Below, one piece after another: positions 20,201 through 30,155 of a DNA stretch of 64,000 bases. The position numbers and the translations under genes are program-made. The notes under the pieces were generated by a model. That model worked only from the letters and a program-made list of their open reading frames with translations. It was not told where the DNA came from and made no database searches. Each line of letters starts with the position of its first letter. Within the stretch, counting starts at the first letter, position 1. Origin of the DNA: Clostridiales bacterium (GTDB lineage: Bacteria; Bacillota; Clostridia; Lachnospirales; Lachnospiraceae); the NCBI GenBank assembly GCA_020859985.1, contig JAJBVD010000027.1, positions 15,252 through 79,251 of the forward strand. The letters are read 5' to 3'.

Positions 20201-20803
20201 TTATATGTATCTACTGCAGGTTTGACTGATCCCCGGGTCCTTGGTCCCCTGTCCGATTGCACTGAACTTCCACTGTCCATTATATCTGTACACTTCACCA
20301 AATATCATAGCTGTCATTCCGGAATAATTTTCTGTCAGGTTGTATTTACAGATTTCCATATTGTTCCTGGCATCTACAAGACGGATAAAAGCATTCTGTA
20401 TAAGGCCAAAATGCTGGTGCCGCTGAACAGCCTGATAAATATTAACCACAATAACAATTTTATCATATACTGCAGGAACTCTTGCCAAATCAATTATAAT
20501 CTGCTCGTCATCGCCATCTCCTGCTCCAGTCAGGTTATCTCCCTGATGTACAACGGTTCCCGATTTGTGTTTCAGATTTCCAAAATAAACCAAATCAGCC
20601 TTATCTGTAAATTTTCCGTTTTTGAGCAGTATTGCTGATGCATCACAATCGATATCCTGAGTTCCTATACCAAACAATCCGCCCAGAAGACCGCCTGAAG
20701 ATCGTTTTACTTCATCCCATCCAAGTCCAACTACTATTTTGCCCAGACCAGCATTATCTTTAGAAAGACTGACTTTTTGACCTTTTTGTAAACTAATTGA
20801 CAT
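20201..20803 (-). CDS. TerD family protein
   Basis: 'SLQKGQKVSLSKDNAGLGKIVVGLGWD', 'FGNLKHKSGTVVHQGDNLTGAGDGDDEQIIIDLARVPAVYDKIVIVVNIYQA'. Confidence 0.95.
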   Translation of the reverse strand: MSISLQKGQKVSLSKDNAGLGKIVVGLGWDEVKRSSGGLLGGLFGIGTQDIDCDASAILLKNGKFTDKADLVYFGNLKHKSGTVVHQGDNLTGAGDGDDEQIIIDLARVPAVYDKIVIVVNIYQAVQRHQHFGLIQNAFIRLVDARNNMEICKYNLTENYSGMTAMIFGEVYRYNGQWKFSAIGQGTKDPGISQTCSRYI

Positions 20804-20864
20804 ATTTTTGTCTCCCGTTTTCTCATTGAAAAAATATAATGATAAGCACATTTAATTTGAATAT

Positions 20865-21446
20865 TTACGCAACCTGAATCCCATAATGGCCACAGAGAGC
20901 CGCCAAACCGCCCTGGAAACCACTTCCAATTGCGTTAAATTTCCATTCTCCATCATGTTTATACAGTTCTCCAACTACCACAGCTGTCTCAATGGAAAAA
21001 TCTTCTCCCAAATCATAGTGAATCAGTTCAGTACCATTTGAATCATCCACCAATCTGATATAAGCATTAGAAACCTGTCCGAAATTCTGATGTCTGGATT
21101 CCGCTTCATAGATAGTAACAGTAAACGCAATCTTTTCGATATTTGCAGGAACTTTTGACAGGTCAATCTGAATCTGTTCATCATCGCCCTCACCTTCACC
21201 GGTCAGGTTATCGCCCATATGATTTACCGCTCCACTTGTATGGGAAAGATTTCCATAAAAAACGAACTCTCTGTCTGTCGGGCATTTTCCATCCGCACCT
21301 AACAGAAACGCTGCAGCATCAAGGTCAAAATCAGCACCAGAGTCAAATGCATTTACATCCCATCCCAGGCCAACCAGAATACTTTTCAAACCCGGATTCC
21401 TTTTTGTTAAATCTACTTTTTGTCCTTTAGATAAATTAATTGGCAT
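20865..21446 (-). CDS. TerD family protein
   Basis: '[53 protein letters not shown]', '[23 protein letters not shown]'. Confidence 0.96.
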   Translation of the reverse strand: MPINLSKGQKVDLTKRNPGLKSILVGLGWDVNAFDSGADFDLDAAAFLLGADGKCPTDREFVFYGNLSHTSGAVNHMGDNLTGEGEGDDEQIQIDLSKVPANIEKIAFTVTIYEAESRHQNFGQVSNAYIRLVDDSNGTELIHYDLGEDFSIETAVVVGELYKHDGEWKFNAIGSGFQGGLAALCGHYGIQVA

Positions 21447-21519
21447 TGTATTTACCTCCTTAAAATGTGTATTGATATTTTTTACAGTAGCTGCTCTGTA
21501 TACCAACAGCTACTGCTAT

Positions 21520-22674
21520 TTACTTTTTCGGTGCAGGCATATGATACATCTTATTAAAATCAGCTTTTATAGCCTCCAGTCTGGCCGCATCTTCTACACG
21601 CTTCTTTCTCGCATCTTCCTGAATACGTTTTGTCTCCTCTATACCACTCGTAATTGTGCGCCAGGTTGTTTCCAACGTCTCTACCTGAACCGAACTTCCT
21701 GATACAAGTCTTGCAGTAGATTTTGATACTTCTACAGAATTCTGTGCATTCTTTATCAATAATTCATTCGTCTTTTTATCCAGTGCTGCCATTGATTCTG
21801 CCTGAATTTTCTGTCGTTTAAGCAGGATTGCCTGAGCCAGTGCCTGTTTAAAAACAGGAAGAGTAACAATGAAGGCAGAATTAATTTTTCGCACAAGATT
21901 GTAATTACTGAATTCCATAGTCTTGATCATCGGAATCGACTGCATCGCAACATTTTCAGCAGTTCGAAGGTCTTGTGTACGCTGTTCCATCATATCTAAT
22001 GCCTGATTCAAACTGGTGATCTCAAACTGGATAGACTGATCTCCGGTAGAATCCATTTCCTGCTGTTTTTGAACAATATACGCCTCTATTTCTTTACAAG
22101 CCTGTTCTCCTGCTAATATATATTTCACTAATTCATGATAGAAATTTACATTTGCTTCAAACATTGTATTTAATTTTCTGTTCGATTGTTTGATTTCAGA
22201 TTCGTAACCTTTAAGCTGAACATAAATCTTATCAACTTCATCTCCCATCGTATGATATTTATCCAGAATCTTGTCCAGCTGTTTTTTCATATTTCCGAAA
22301 AGCTTCCCGAAAAATCCAGGGTTTTCTTTAATTTCCTCAATATCAAACTTGTCCATGATTTTTGCGAGAGCATCCAACATTTCACTTGTCTCATTAAGCT
22401 GAGACATATTCATGCTGTTTAAAACTACATCTGACGCTTTGGATATCTCCTCAGCCACGTCCGCTCCAAAATTGACAATGGATTCAAGATTATACACTTC
22501 TATTGTATTTACAATCTTGTCTACTTCCTCTGAATTAACCAGCTTCGTGTTCATTTCTTCTCTGTCAGCCACAATATCATACTGCTTTACTTCTTCGATT
22601 TCATTTTTCACAGCTGGTGATCCCATCGGTGTGACCGTCGCAGCAGTTTCTGGTTTACTAAAATTAAGTCCCAT
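21520..22674 (-). CDS. Toxic anion resistance protein TelA family
   Basis: TelA-like all-alpha protein: 'KKQLDKILDKYHTMGDEVDKIYVQLKGYESEIKQSNRKLNTMFEANVNFYHELVKYILAGEQACKEIE'. Confidence 0.93.
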   Translation of the reverse strand: MGLNFSKPETAATVTPMGSPAVKNEIEEVKQYDIVADREEMNTKLVNSEEVDKIVNTIEVYNLESIVNFGADVAEEISKASDVVLNSMNMSQLNETSEMLDALAKIMDKFDIEEIKENPGFFGKLFGNMKKQLDKILDKYHTMGDEVDKIYVQLKGYESEIKQSNRKLNTMFEANVNFYHELVKYILAGEQACKEIEAYIVQKQQEMDSTGDQSIQFEITSLNQALDMMEQRTQDLRTAENVAMQSIPMIKTMEFSNYNLVRKINSAFIVTLPVFKQALAQAILLKRQKIQAESMAALDKKTNELLIKNAQNSVEVSKSTARLVSGSSVQVETLETTWRTITSGIEETKRIQEDARKKRVEDAARLEAIKADFNKMYHMPAPKK

Positions 22675-22679
22675 TTTGT

Positions 22680-24956
22680 TTACCCTCTCTTAAAAAATTT
22701 TTCACGCCACGTATGACGCGTATTAACTGGTTTAAAACTGCTCAATTCAGGAACCTGCATATCGTATTTGTATTCGCCAACCTGATGTTCTTCCATCATA
22801 TTTTTATTAAAATATTTTTCAACGCTTTGATAACCTGTTGGCACAAAAAACAAAACATCAAAGCCTATCAGATTTAAAAATGTACACACAATAGTATCTT
22901 CCAGCGAAATTACCTTTTCAGTAACATTAATATAAATCAGTTTCGGATTTTTCTTTGTAAAATCAAACTTTTGTATCAATCTTACAATCTCTTTTGGCAA
23001 ATTCAAAACCTGTGCTATTACAGTGTATTCGGTCCCATTTTCTCCAATTCCCTTAACTGCCTTCCGTCTTATCAGTTCCCCCAACCTGTCAAGCATAAAA
23101 TCCTGCATTTCTTCCCGTAGAATTCCATATGGATATTTGGGGTGATTCTTTATTTCACCGGTCTTCAGCTTACCATTTTTATAAAATTCTGCCACATAAG
23201 GCTTCATTGGATTCATATCCGTCGAAGTAATATATGGAACGCTTTTGATTACCAGTGTATCTTCCGTGATTAACTCCTTAACTGTATCCCAATAGGAAAC
23301 AATTAAACCATCTTTCACTCCGGAAACTTTTGCGAAAATTACAGGAATATTTACAATATCATCCGTCACGCTGAAACTCGGTCGATATTTCAGTTCCTGA
23401 TCCCATAAAATACGAATCTCCTCATACATAGTCTGCAAACATATCACATTTGCTTTTCTATACTGTTGATTTCTATAGATGCCAGTATCATGATACAATA
23501 AATTATCCAAATCTCTTTCTGCATGGTAAGCAGTTGTACCAATCCTTGTCTGTGAGCTGTCCTCCGGATATTCCGTTATCTCCATGTTTTCAGGATAATT
23601 AATCTCATACAGCAGTTTGTCGTCAAGGCAGCATTTGAGATTTCTATTCGGGCATAAAATCACTACATCCACCGGCGTACGTGCCAGAAAGCGCATAAAC
23701 ATTGCCTCATTGTCATCCTTGCAGCCACCCAAGTATATAAAGCAGCTAATATCCCGCATCTTCCAATTTTTAAATAATACTGCTGAATATCGTTTTAACC
23801 AGCAAAGTAAATATACAGCTTTGTTTATTAACCTGTGTAAATTCTGTTCTCCTTTCTGTGATTCAAAAAGTACAGTATCCACAAATGCTTTCCGGATAAT
23901 ACGCTGCAGTTGAATATTAAAGGAACTTGAAATATTCCCAGCCAAATCCATAATCAGCTGATCTGCCTTTTCATAGCTTCCTTTTCGTCGAATTTCCGTT
24001 ATTTCCTCCGGGTTGGGTTTAGTTATGTTATGGTTCACAATTACAATTTTTCTATCTGACCTTTTTAATTCCTGCTGCATTTGATGCAGTTCCTGCGCAT
24101 AAGTATTCCTGTCTTCAACTCCATTGATTCTCAGAAAACAATTATAGAAAAATCTTTCATCACTGCCGCGCAAAGCAGGCTCTTTCTTTATATCTTCAAT
24201 TCCCTTTCCCGTCATCCAGGCATTCGTACAATTAGCAATCGAAGGCATACTTCCATATAATCGTTCTCGATCCGCATCCTGCTTCATTTCTTCCCGCAGC
24301 ATTTTAATACAATACTCTTTCGGAAATGGTTTCATGTCTGGAATTGACAGATTATATGAAAGAGCAGAATCTCGATCTGCTTTAAGGTAAGCATCATCTC
24401 CATTGTATTGCAGCAAGACTACATCGCATCCAGCATGTGAGAGAATAGAAATCAGTATCAGTTCATAATTGCTGATATTTCCCTCATAAAGTATTTTTGG
24501 AATACAGTTCCCTCCCAATAAGCTTACGATTCTCTCAAATTTATAATACAGCCAGCACATGAACTTAATGTAAGCATTTTTCAGCATTGCATCTGTTTTC
24601 CCACTCTTCCTCATGGAATCCAACGCAGTATAAAGAGCTTCAGATATATTTTCCGTTTGAGATTCATTCATTCGCGGCAGCCATTTTTTCAGCTTTTCTG
24701 TAATGAATTGTTTATTCATCTGGAAGTCAAAACCCATTATTTCACTATAATAAGCCAGATTATTCTCTGTGGGATTAGAGATTCTCCCCTCAATCACAAC
24801 ACCTTTTTTTCTCGTTTCGTTATAATATGTTTTTATAAAAGCAGCTATTTCATCGGAATATCCATTGATCCTGTAAAAATATACCCCCTTTTCCCTCCGT
24901 AAATTAAGTTCTTTAAAATAATCATTCAGGTTTTGTATCTTTTTGTGTTCTAACAT
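22680..24956 (-). CDS. YceG-like protein associated with TerD/TelA operons
   Basis: Position next to telA and terD, as in the Bacillus yceC-yceH arrangement; 'CFIYLGGCKDDNEAMFMRFLARTPVDVVILCPN', 'DRLGELIRRKAVKGIGENGTEYTVIAQVLNLPKEIVRLIQKFDFTKKNPKLIYI'. Confidence 0.78.
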   Translation of the reverse strand: MLEHKKIQNLNDYFKELNLRREKGVYFYRINGYSDEIAAFIKTYYNETRKKGVVIEGRISNPTENNLAYYSEIMGFDFQMNKQFITEKLKKWLPRMNESQTENISEALYTALDSMRKSGKTDAMLKNAYIKFMCWLYYKFERIVSLLGGNCIPKILYEGNISNYELILISILSHAGCDVVLLQYNGDDAYLKADRDSALSYNLSIPDMKPFPKEYCIKMLREEMKQDADRERLYGSMPSIANCTNAWMTGKGIEDIKKEPALRGSDERFFYNCFLRINGVEDRNTYAQELHQMQQELKRSDRKIVIVNHNITKPNPEEITEIRRKGSYEKADQLIMDLAGNISSSFNIQLQRIIRKAFVDTVLFESQKGEQNLHRLINKAVYLLCWLKRYSAVLFKNWKMRDISCFIYLGGCKDDNEAMFMRFLARTPVDVVILCPNRNLKCCLDDKLLYEINYPENMEITEYPEDSSQTRIGTTAYHAERDLDNLLYHDTGIYRNQQYRKANVICLQTMYEEIRILWDQELKYRPSFSVTDDIVNIPVIFAKVSGVKDGLIVSYWDTVKELITEDTLVIKSVPYITSTDMNPMKPYVAEFYKNGKLKTGEIKNHPKYPYGILREEMQDFMLDRLGELIRRKAVKGIGENGTEYTVIAQVLNLPKEIVRLIQKFDFTKKNPKLIYINVTEKVISLEDTIVCTFLNLIGFDVLFFVPTGYQSVEKYFNKNMMEEHQVGEYKYDMQVPELSSFKPVNTRHTWREKFFKRG

Positions 24957-25012
24957 AGGTATTTTCCACTTTCAGCTACTTTTATTACTAATCCGCCCTG
25001 ATAACAAACCTC

Positions 25013-25768
25013 TCATTCAGCATCTGCTACAGGTGGTACACCATGTTTTCTGTTCACAGGCAACAATTGAAAAAGATAGTATGCAAGAACAATAATTGAA
25101 ATCCATTGAGATGTCGAAACCCCAAACAAGGATCCTCTAACCTCGTCTCCTCTGAAAAACTCAATAGCAAAACGAAACGCCGCATAAGAGACCAGATAAA
25201 CACGTAACAGATCATTTGCCCAATTGTGATTCTCAATAAAGAGAAGTACAGCAAACATTAAAAATTCAAAAGAGGATTCGAACAATTGTACAGGAACCCT
25301 GTTGATTTCCAATATACCAAACAATGTAATTGTCTGATTCAATTCAATCCCGTAACAGCAGCCGGCAAGGAAACATCCAATACGCCCAAATCCGTGAAAC
25401 AATGGAAATGCCGGCGTTGCAAGGCGAAACACACGTTTCCTCAAATCCAAATCTTTTCTCGTATAGAAAAGAAGAACAAATACAACACCAAACAATCCGC
25501 CGTAAAACACAAAGCCGCTCTCCGGAATCAGTAGTAATAAATTTATAATCGAAAAATTACTAATCAGCCACGGTATCTGTGTTAAGGCAAACAGTATTTT
25601 ACTTCCTGCGTAACAGCCAGCCACACATAACGCCAGCATTTTAATAAATTCCGAAAACTGAATTTCATATTTTCTCAGGCGAAAATATATAAATATCATG
25701 GCAGCAAATCCGCCAATAAACGCCATTACAGAATACGATGAAAGAACGATGTAAATGTATGGATACAT
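25013..25768 (-). CDS. Prolipoprotein diacylglyceryl transferase (Lgt)-like membrane protein
   Basis: Polytopic protein with 'GFVFYGGLFG', 'FHGFGRIGCFLAGCCYG', 'RVPVQLFESSFEFLMF', 'RFAIEFFRGDEVRG'. Confidence 0.88.
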   Translation of the reverse strand: MYPYIYIVLSSYSVMAFIGGFAAMIFIYFRLRKYEIQFSEFIKMLALCVAGCYAGSKILFALTQIPWLISNFSIINLLLLIPESGFVFYGGLFGVVFVLLFYTRKDLDLRKRVFRLATPAFPLFHGFGRIGCFLAGCCYGIELNQTITLFGILEINRVPVQLFESSFEFLMFAVLLFIENHNWANDLLRVYLVSYAAFRFAIEFFRGDEVRGSLFGVSTSQWISIIVLAYYLFQLLPVNRKHGVPPVADAE

Positions 25769-25782
25769 ACGGCTGCATCTCC

Positions 25783-26325
25783 TTAATCAATGCCCAGGAA
25801 GTATTCAATATCGTCAAGCTCCAGTCGTATTATGTCTCCCATACCAAAACACCCCACACAGCCTCCGACGCACCCTGCAAGATTTCCCGAATCATTAGTT
25901 CCACAGGTAACCCCTGCCGAACCCCCTTCCGTAACTTTTCCAGAACTGATGCATCCTGCATAGCAGGATTTTTGTTCTCTGCAGCTGGTGTAATACTCCG
26001 TATCACATGCTACTATATTGAAGCTTTCATCAATTTCCTCATCAGAGTCCGACGAGCTGCAGTAAGACAAAATTTTACAGGATTGTGGCCAAAGACAGCT
26101 GTTACATCCTTTTCCCGAATTTAAGCATCCCCCTATACCCGGAATAGAGATTCCCCAAGATTTATAGCCAGAGCCAGATTCGCTTCCGCACTTGAGAGTT
26201 TCGCAGGAAGAACCGCCACATCCGCTCACACAAAGTAACGCAAAACAGAAAATGCAAAATATTAATAATGTAAACAGTTGTTCTCCTCTGGAACTCTTAT
26301 CCAGATTCTTTAGTTTCTTTAACAT
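25783..26325 (-). CDS. Cysteine-rich (about 16 Cys) predicted lipoprotein; first gene of the Ter operon
   Basis: N-terminal hydrophobic segment ending in lipobox 'LLCVSGC', then GxxC/CxxC-rich sequence (CETLKCG, GCLNSGKGCNSCLWPQSC, CREQKSCYAGC, AGCVGGCVGC). Confidence 0.75.
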   Translation of the reverse strand: MLKKLKNLDKSSRGEQLFTLLIFCIFCFALLCVSGCGGSSCETLKCGSESGSGYKSWGISIPGIGGCLNSGKGCNSCLWPQSCKILSYCSSSDSDEEIDESFNIVACDTEYYTSCREQKSCYAGCISSGKVTEGGSAGVTCGTNDSGNLAGCVGGCVGCFGMGDIIRLELDDIEYFLGID

Positions 26326-26408
26326 ACTCTTTTCTCCTCACCTTATAAATCTCTTTCTAAAGCACTGAATACAATTCATCTGTATTTCCTGTTTGCTGAT
26401 TAAGATAG

Positions 26409-26437
26409 ATTGTATCACGAATAATGCTTGTAGACAA
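26409..26437 (-). promoter_or_regulatory. Candidate sigma-A promoter of the Ter operon
   Basis: Minus strand TTGTCT - 17 nt - TACAAT, about 85 nt upstream of the first ORF. Confidence 0.5.
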
Positions 26438-27207
26438 GTTTTAATTTGCCCTATTAGAATTATTTCTATCTTTGTTTACACGAAAATAGTAACGTTATAT
26501 ATCGCGAAGCAAAATTTCCATCAGCATATAAGGCCATATATCTTTCATAAGATACCTTTTCCGTCTTAATATAAATCTGGCACAAATCATAAATCAGCTA
26601 GAGCTGATTTTTCTGATATAATTGATTGTAGCAGAATACTTTTGTGAGTATTTGTCCCGAATCGGACTGATTTGGTTATTTGTGATAATACAAAGTATTT
26701 CTTTCTCAATTCTTAACCAGAACTGCCTCCTACGATTCATTTACAATCAATTGCTTCCATGTTCCCATATCTTCACCTGGATATTTTTAGGCAAAAACAT
26801 CCGGCCCGCCATTATATTTCAGGACTTCAGCAATCGCCATATTTCTCCCTCAATCACCAGTGGTTTGCAGAATCGCATAATATAAAAAAACATGTACGCG
26901 AAAACCAGCAGGCACCATATTGAACCAGCTATTTCTCGTCAAAAGCTTTGAAACTTCCGTCCTCATATTTCCGGGCTTCAACAAATAAATATACAAATAA
27001 CAGAATTCCTCTTCATCTCGTTCTCTCCACTTGCAGATATTTTCTTAATTTTAGCATGATAATGCTTACGGGCAAGATATTTCTTTGCCCATTAGGCACT
27101 TTAAAACATTTCTCATACCCGTAGAATAAAAATGGCATTTTTTTGTCAAAAGACATATTTTATTTCATCGCTGCCCTTATTTTTGCATCATCCGACGGGA
27201 GGCCATT

Positions 27208-27546
27208 ATGAAAGAACTCAACTACAAAGCAATCGGCGAACGAATCCGTGAAGCACGCAAGGCTCAAAACCTGACACAGGAGGAAGCGGCCGAACGGTGC
27301 GACATCACTCCCTCATTCTACGGGAACGTCGAACGAGGCGATAAAAAGATGAGTCTGGAAACTCTAGTGAAAATTTCCAGAGGATTATCGGTCTCTTCCG
27401 ATACCATTTTGTTTGGCTCTTCTTTCACCGGAGATGATATTCTTTCCGAACTTCGTGAAGAGCTGCAAAGGGCAAATGATGAAAAGCAGGTCGAAAAATA
27501 TCTGCTCATCATCCGTCATCTTGCGCAGATTATAGATCAGTTATAA
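27208..27546 (+). CDS. XRE-family HTH transcriptional regulator
   Basis: 'IGERIREARKAQNLTQEEAAERCDITPSFYGNVERGDKKMSLETLVKISRGLSVSSDTILF'. Confidence 0.9.
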   Translation: MKELNYKAIGERIREARKAQNLTQEEAAERCDITPSFYGNVERGDKKMSLETLVKISRGLSVSSDTILFGSSFTGDDILSELREELQRANDEKQVEKYLLIIRHLAQIIDQL

Positions 27547-27806
27547 GTGTGAAAAACTGTCCTGAATCATTACGATCCTTTCATATCCCGAATTTTGTTT
27601 TGTCAGATTATATCAGAATTCAGAATGGATTTTTGGCCCCGGATCGGGCTGATTTTGATTTCCTGATCTTTGAAGGGCGAAAGCGCCCAGAAATGACGTT
27701 GCTATCACAGCTTATAATATTGCAAATAACATGTGCAAACTTATCCTAAGATGAACTTATCCTAAAATAAACTTACCCTGAAACGGAATGCAAAGAGCAC
27801 AGCCGT

Positions 27807-28896
27807 TCATCCCAGCAGGGATGCCAACTCGTATAATACACACGTAAGTGCGAGTCCGGCCAGAAATATGAGAAAATCATAAAGAAAGATGCCGATTACC
27901 TTTGCGAAAACCCGGGGGCTTCTGGTGATTGGCAGAAAGGACTGTATTCCCAGATAGTCTCCTGTAAAGAATATGATGCCAAAAGCTGTCAGAAAAAGTC
28001 CGATGGTTATTATCGAATCATCCACCTGATTCACGATTTCCGTTCCCAGAAAAGCAATCATCAAAGCATACACCAGCGTCGCTACAGCCATGTTGAGCGG
28101 ATTTCCGCTGCGAAAACCAGGCGGCAGAAAGCGCCGGCGGGAAGAAGTTCCCTGTGCCGCAGTTCTGCTCTCTCTGTTTATACCGGAGATCTGTTCCGGC
28201 AGATCCGATTTTTCTTTTGAACATAAGCGCATAGCCTGCAGCTCCGCTACAAGATCGTCTATGTTTCGAAAATGATCAGAAAAATCCTGTTTCATACATT
28301 TTGTGATAAAAGTGGCAAGATGTTCCTGTACGCAAAGTTCTTTTGCAGTGAGTTTCTGCAAAGAAGACGTTTGTCCAGCGACCGCAAAGGTTCCGCCGGT
28401 CAGAAGTGTATTCAGAAGCGCTCCGATGTCGTGGATATCCTTTTGAATTCCGGAATACGTTCCGGATGTATCTGTTTTGGAGATATCTGTTACGGAGATA
28501 TCTGTTTCGGACTGCGGCGGCAGCATCAGCTCCGCATTCTGAAAACCGACAAGTTTCAGCACATGATCCGGCGAAAGAATCAGGTTGGACGGACGGATAT
28601 TCCCGTGGATGACTACAGGAATCCTGTGATGAAGATTCTGATAGAGTGTCCCCCGCGAAATATTCTTCTATCACAATCAGCGTTTCGCCATCTTCTGCCA
28701 GTTCACAGATGTGCGGAGTGCCCGGAACCGGATGTTCTTTCAGCGTCCGGAAGACTCCGGCATTGTGGGTCGAAAGCCTTCTTTCCGCAAAAATGGCTCC
28801 TGTTTCTATGTGCTGCACAAGCTGGAAACCGTGCTGAGCAGCGACTGTTTTGAGAGGTCGGTAATAAGACAGAGCCAATTCCTCATTCAATTCCAT
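27807..28896 (-). pseudogene. Decayed serine/threonine kinase-like gene (deletion plus frameshift), paralog of the 28995-30050 gene
   Basis: ORF 28276..28896 N-terminus matches the paralog ('HGFQLVQHIETGAIFAERRLSTHNAGVFRTLKEHPVPGTPHICELAEDGETLIVIEEYFAGDTL'); the rest is in another frame ('LYQNLHHRIPVVIHGNIRPSNLILSPDHVLKLVGFQNAELML...'). Confidence 0.8.
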
Positions 28897-28994
28897 ACCA
28901 TAAAGCTCCTTTATTTGCAGAAATAAATCTGTTTTCCCCTGCTCGGATTGCCACTCCTCTGATTTTCTCTGTCCTTATTTTCTCCATCCAGGCT

Positions 28995-30050
28995 CTACCA
29001 GCCGAACAGGAACATCTCTATCAAGGTCAGCAGGACAAAAATAATCGCGTCATAGAGAAGTACACCGATAATCCGAACCGGCCATCTTTTGCTGTCCGTA
29101 AGCGGCAGGGCGGACTGGATATCAAGATAGTTCGCGGAAAAGAAAACAACCGCGAGATAAGGAACCGCAATTCTCAGTCCGCTGATAAGCAGCATCAGAT
29201 ATCCCACAATCGCAATCACAATTTTTGTTGGGGAGCCGCTGCGAAAACCAGGCGGTAAAAAACGCCTCATGGAAGATGGCGAAACCTGTTCCGCATAAAA
29301 GGGCACTGCCAAAGGTGGCAGTTCATCGGGATGGTCTCTGACATAAAGCAGTTCCCCGATGAATTGGTCGATATCGGCATAGCGGTCACGCGGATTGACT
29401 TCCGTACACTTTTTAATCATGGGGGCCAGTCTCCCATCCGTTGTCTTTTCCTGCGGCAGACTTCCGGTCAGCAGTACATTGAGAATAACTCCGATGGAGT
29501 AAATATCGGTCTGCAGGCCGGACGACCCAAAACCATACTGTTCAGGAGCCGCGTATCCGGCTGTACCGAGCAGAACCGTGTCGCGGTTCTCTCCGTCCGC
29601 GGCAAATTTGGCCGTATTAAAATCCAGCAGTTTCAGCACCTGATCCGGTGAAAGGATCAGATTGGCAGGCTTGATGTCGCGGTGGATGATCGGAGGCTCC
29701 ATATGATGCAGATCCTGCACGATCCCGGCAAGGGCAAGTATAAGTGCAATGGCCTCGTTTTCTGAAAAAATGCCGTGCTCTTCCAGAAGTTCCTGTAGAG
29801 TCTGCCCCTGCAGGTACTCTTCTATCACTGTCAGGGTGCCATTCTCTTCTACAAGCTCATAAATGCGCGGCGTATTCGGCACAGGATGAGCGCGAAGCAT
29901 TTGAAAAACCTCAATATTGTACTGTTTCAGCTGCTTTTTTACAAAAAGCCTGCCGGTTTCATCATGCTGCACAAGCTGGACGCCGTGCCGGGCATTAATG
30001 ACGGTAGCAGGCTGATAATGAGACAGTGCGTCGGCGCTTTGTTCTTCCAT
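28995..30050 (-). CDS. Serine/threonine protein kinase with C-terminal TM segments
   Basis: 'PIIHRDIKPANLILSPDQVLKLLDFNTAKF', 'LLGTAGYAAPEQYGFGSSGLQTDIYSIGVILNVLLTG'; C-terminal hydrophobic segments. Confidence 0.92.
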   Translation of the reverse strand: MEEQSADALSHYQPATVINARHGVQLVQHDETGRLFVKKQLKQYNIEVFQMLRAHPVPNTPRIYELVEENGTLTVIEEYLQGQTLQELLEEHGIFSENEAIALILALAGIVQDLHHMEPPIIHRDIKPANLILSPDQVLKLLDFNTAKFAADGENRDTVLLGTAGYAAPEQYGFGSSGLQTDIYSIGVILNVLLTGSLPQEKTTDGRLAPMIKKCTEVNPRDRYADIDQFIGELLYVRDHPDELPPLAVPFYAEQVSPSSMRRFLPPGFRSGSPTKIVIAIVGYLMLLISGLRIAVPYLAVVFFSANYLDIQSALPLTDSKRWPVRIIGVLLYDAIIFVLLTLIEMFLFGW

Positions 30051-30155
30051 AAAATCGTATCCTCTGTTTTCTCTTTCGAATCCGGATCCGGCAGCAAAAT
30101 ACAACAGTCGAATGTAACTGTCCAATGCAGCAACCGGGAAGTCCGTTCAGCAAAA

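Noticed and set aside
27738-27785. Three 16-bp tandem units (aacttatcctaagatg-like)
   Set aside because: Real but short and imperfect; no linkage to a function beyond simple tandem duplication.
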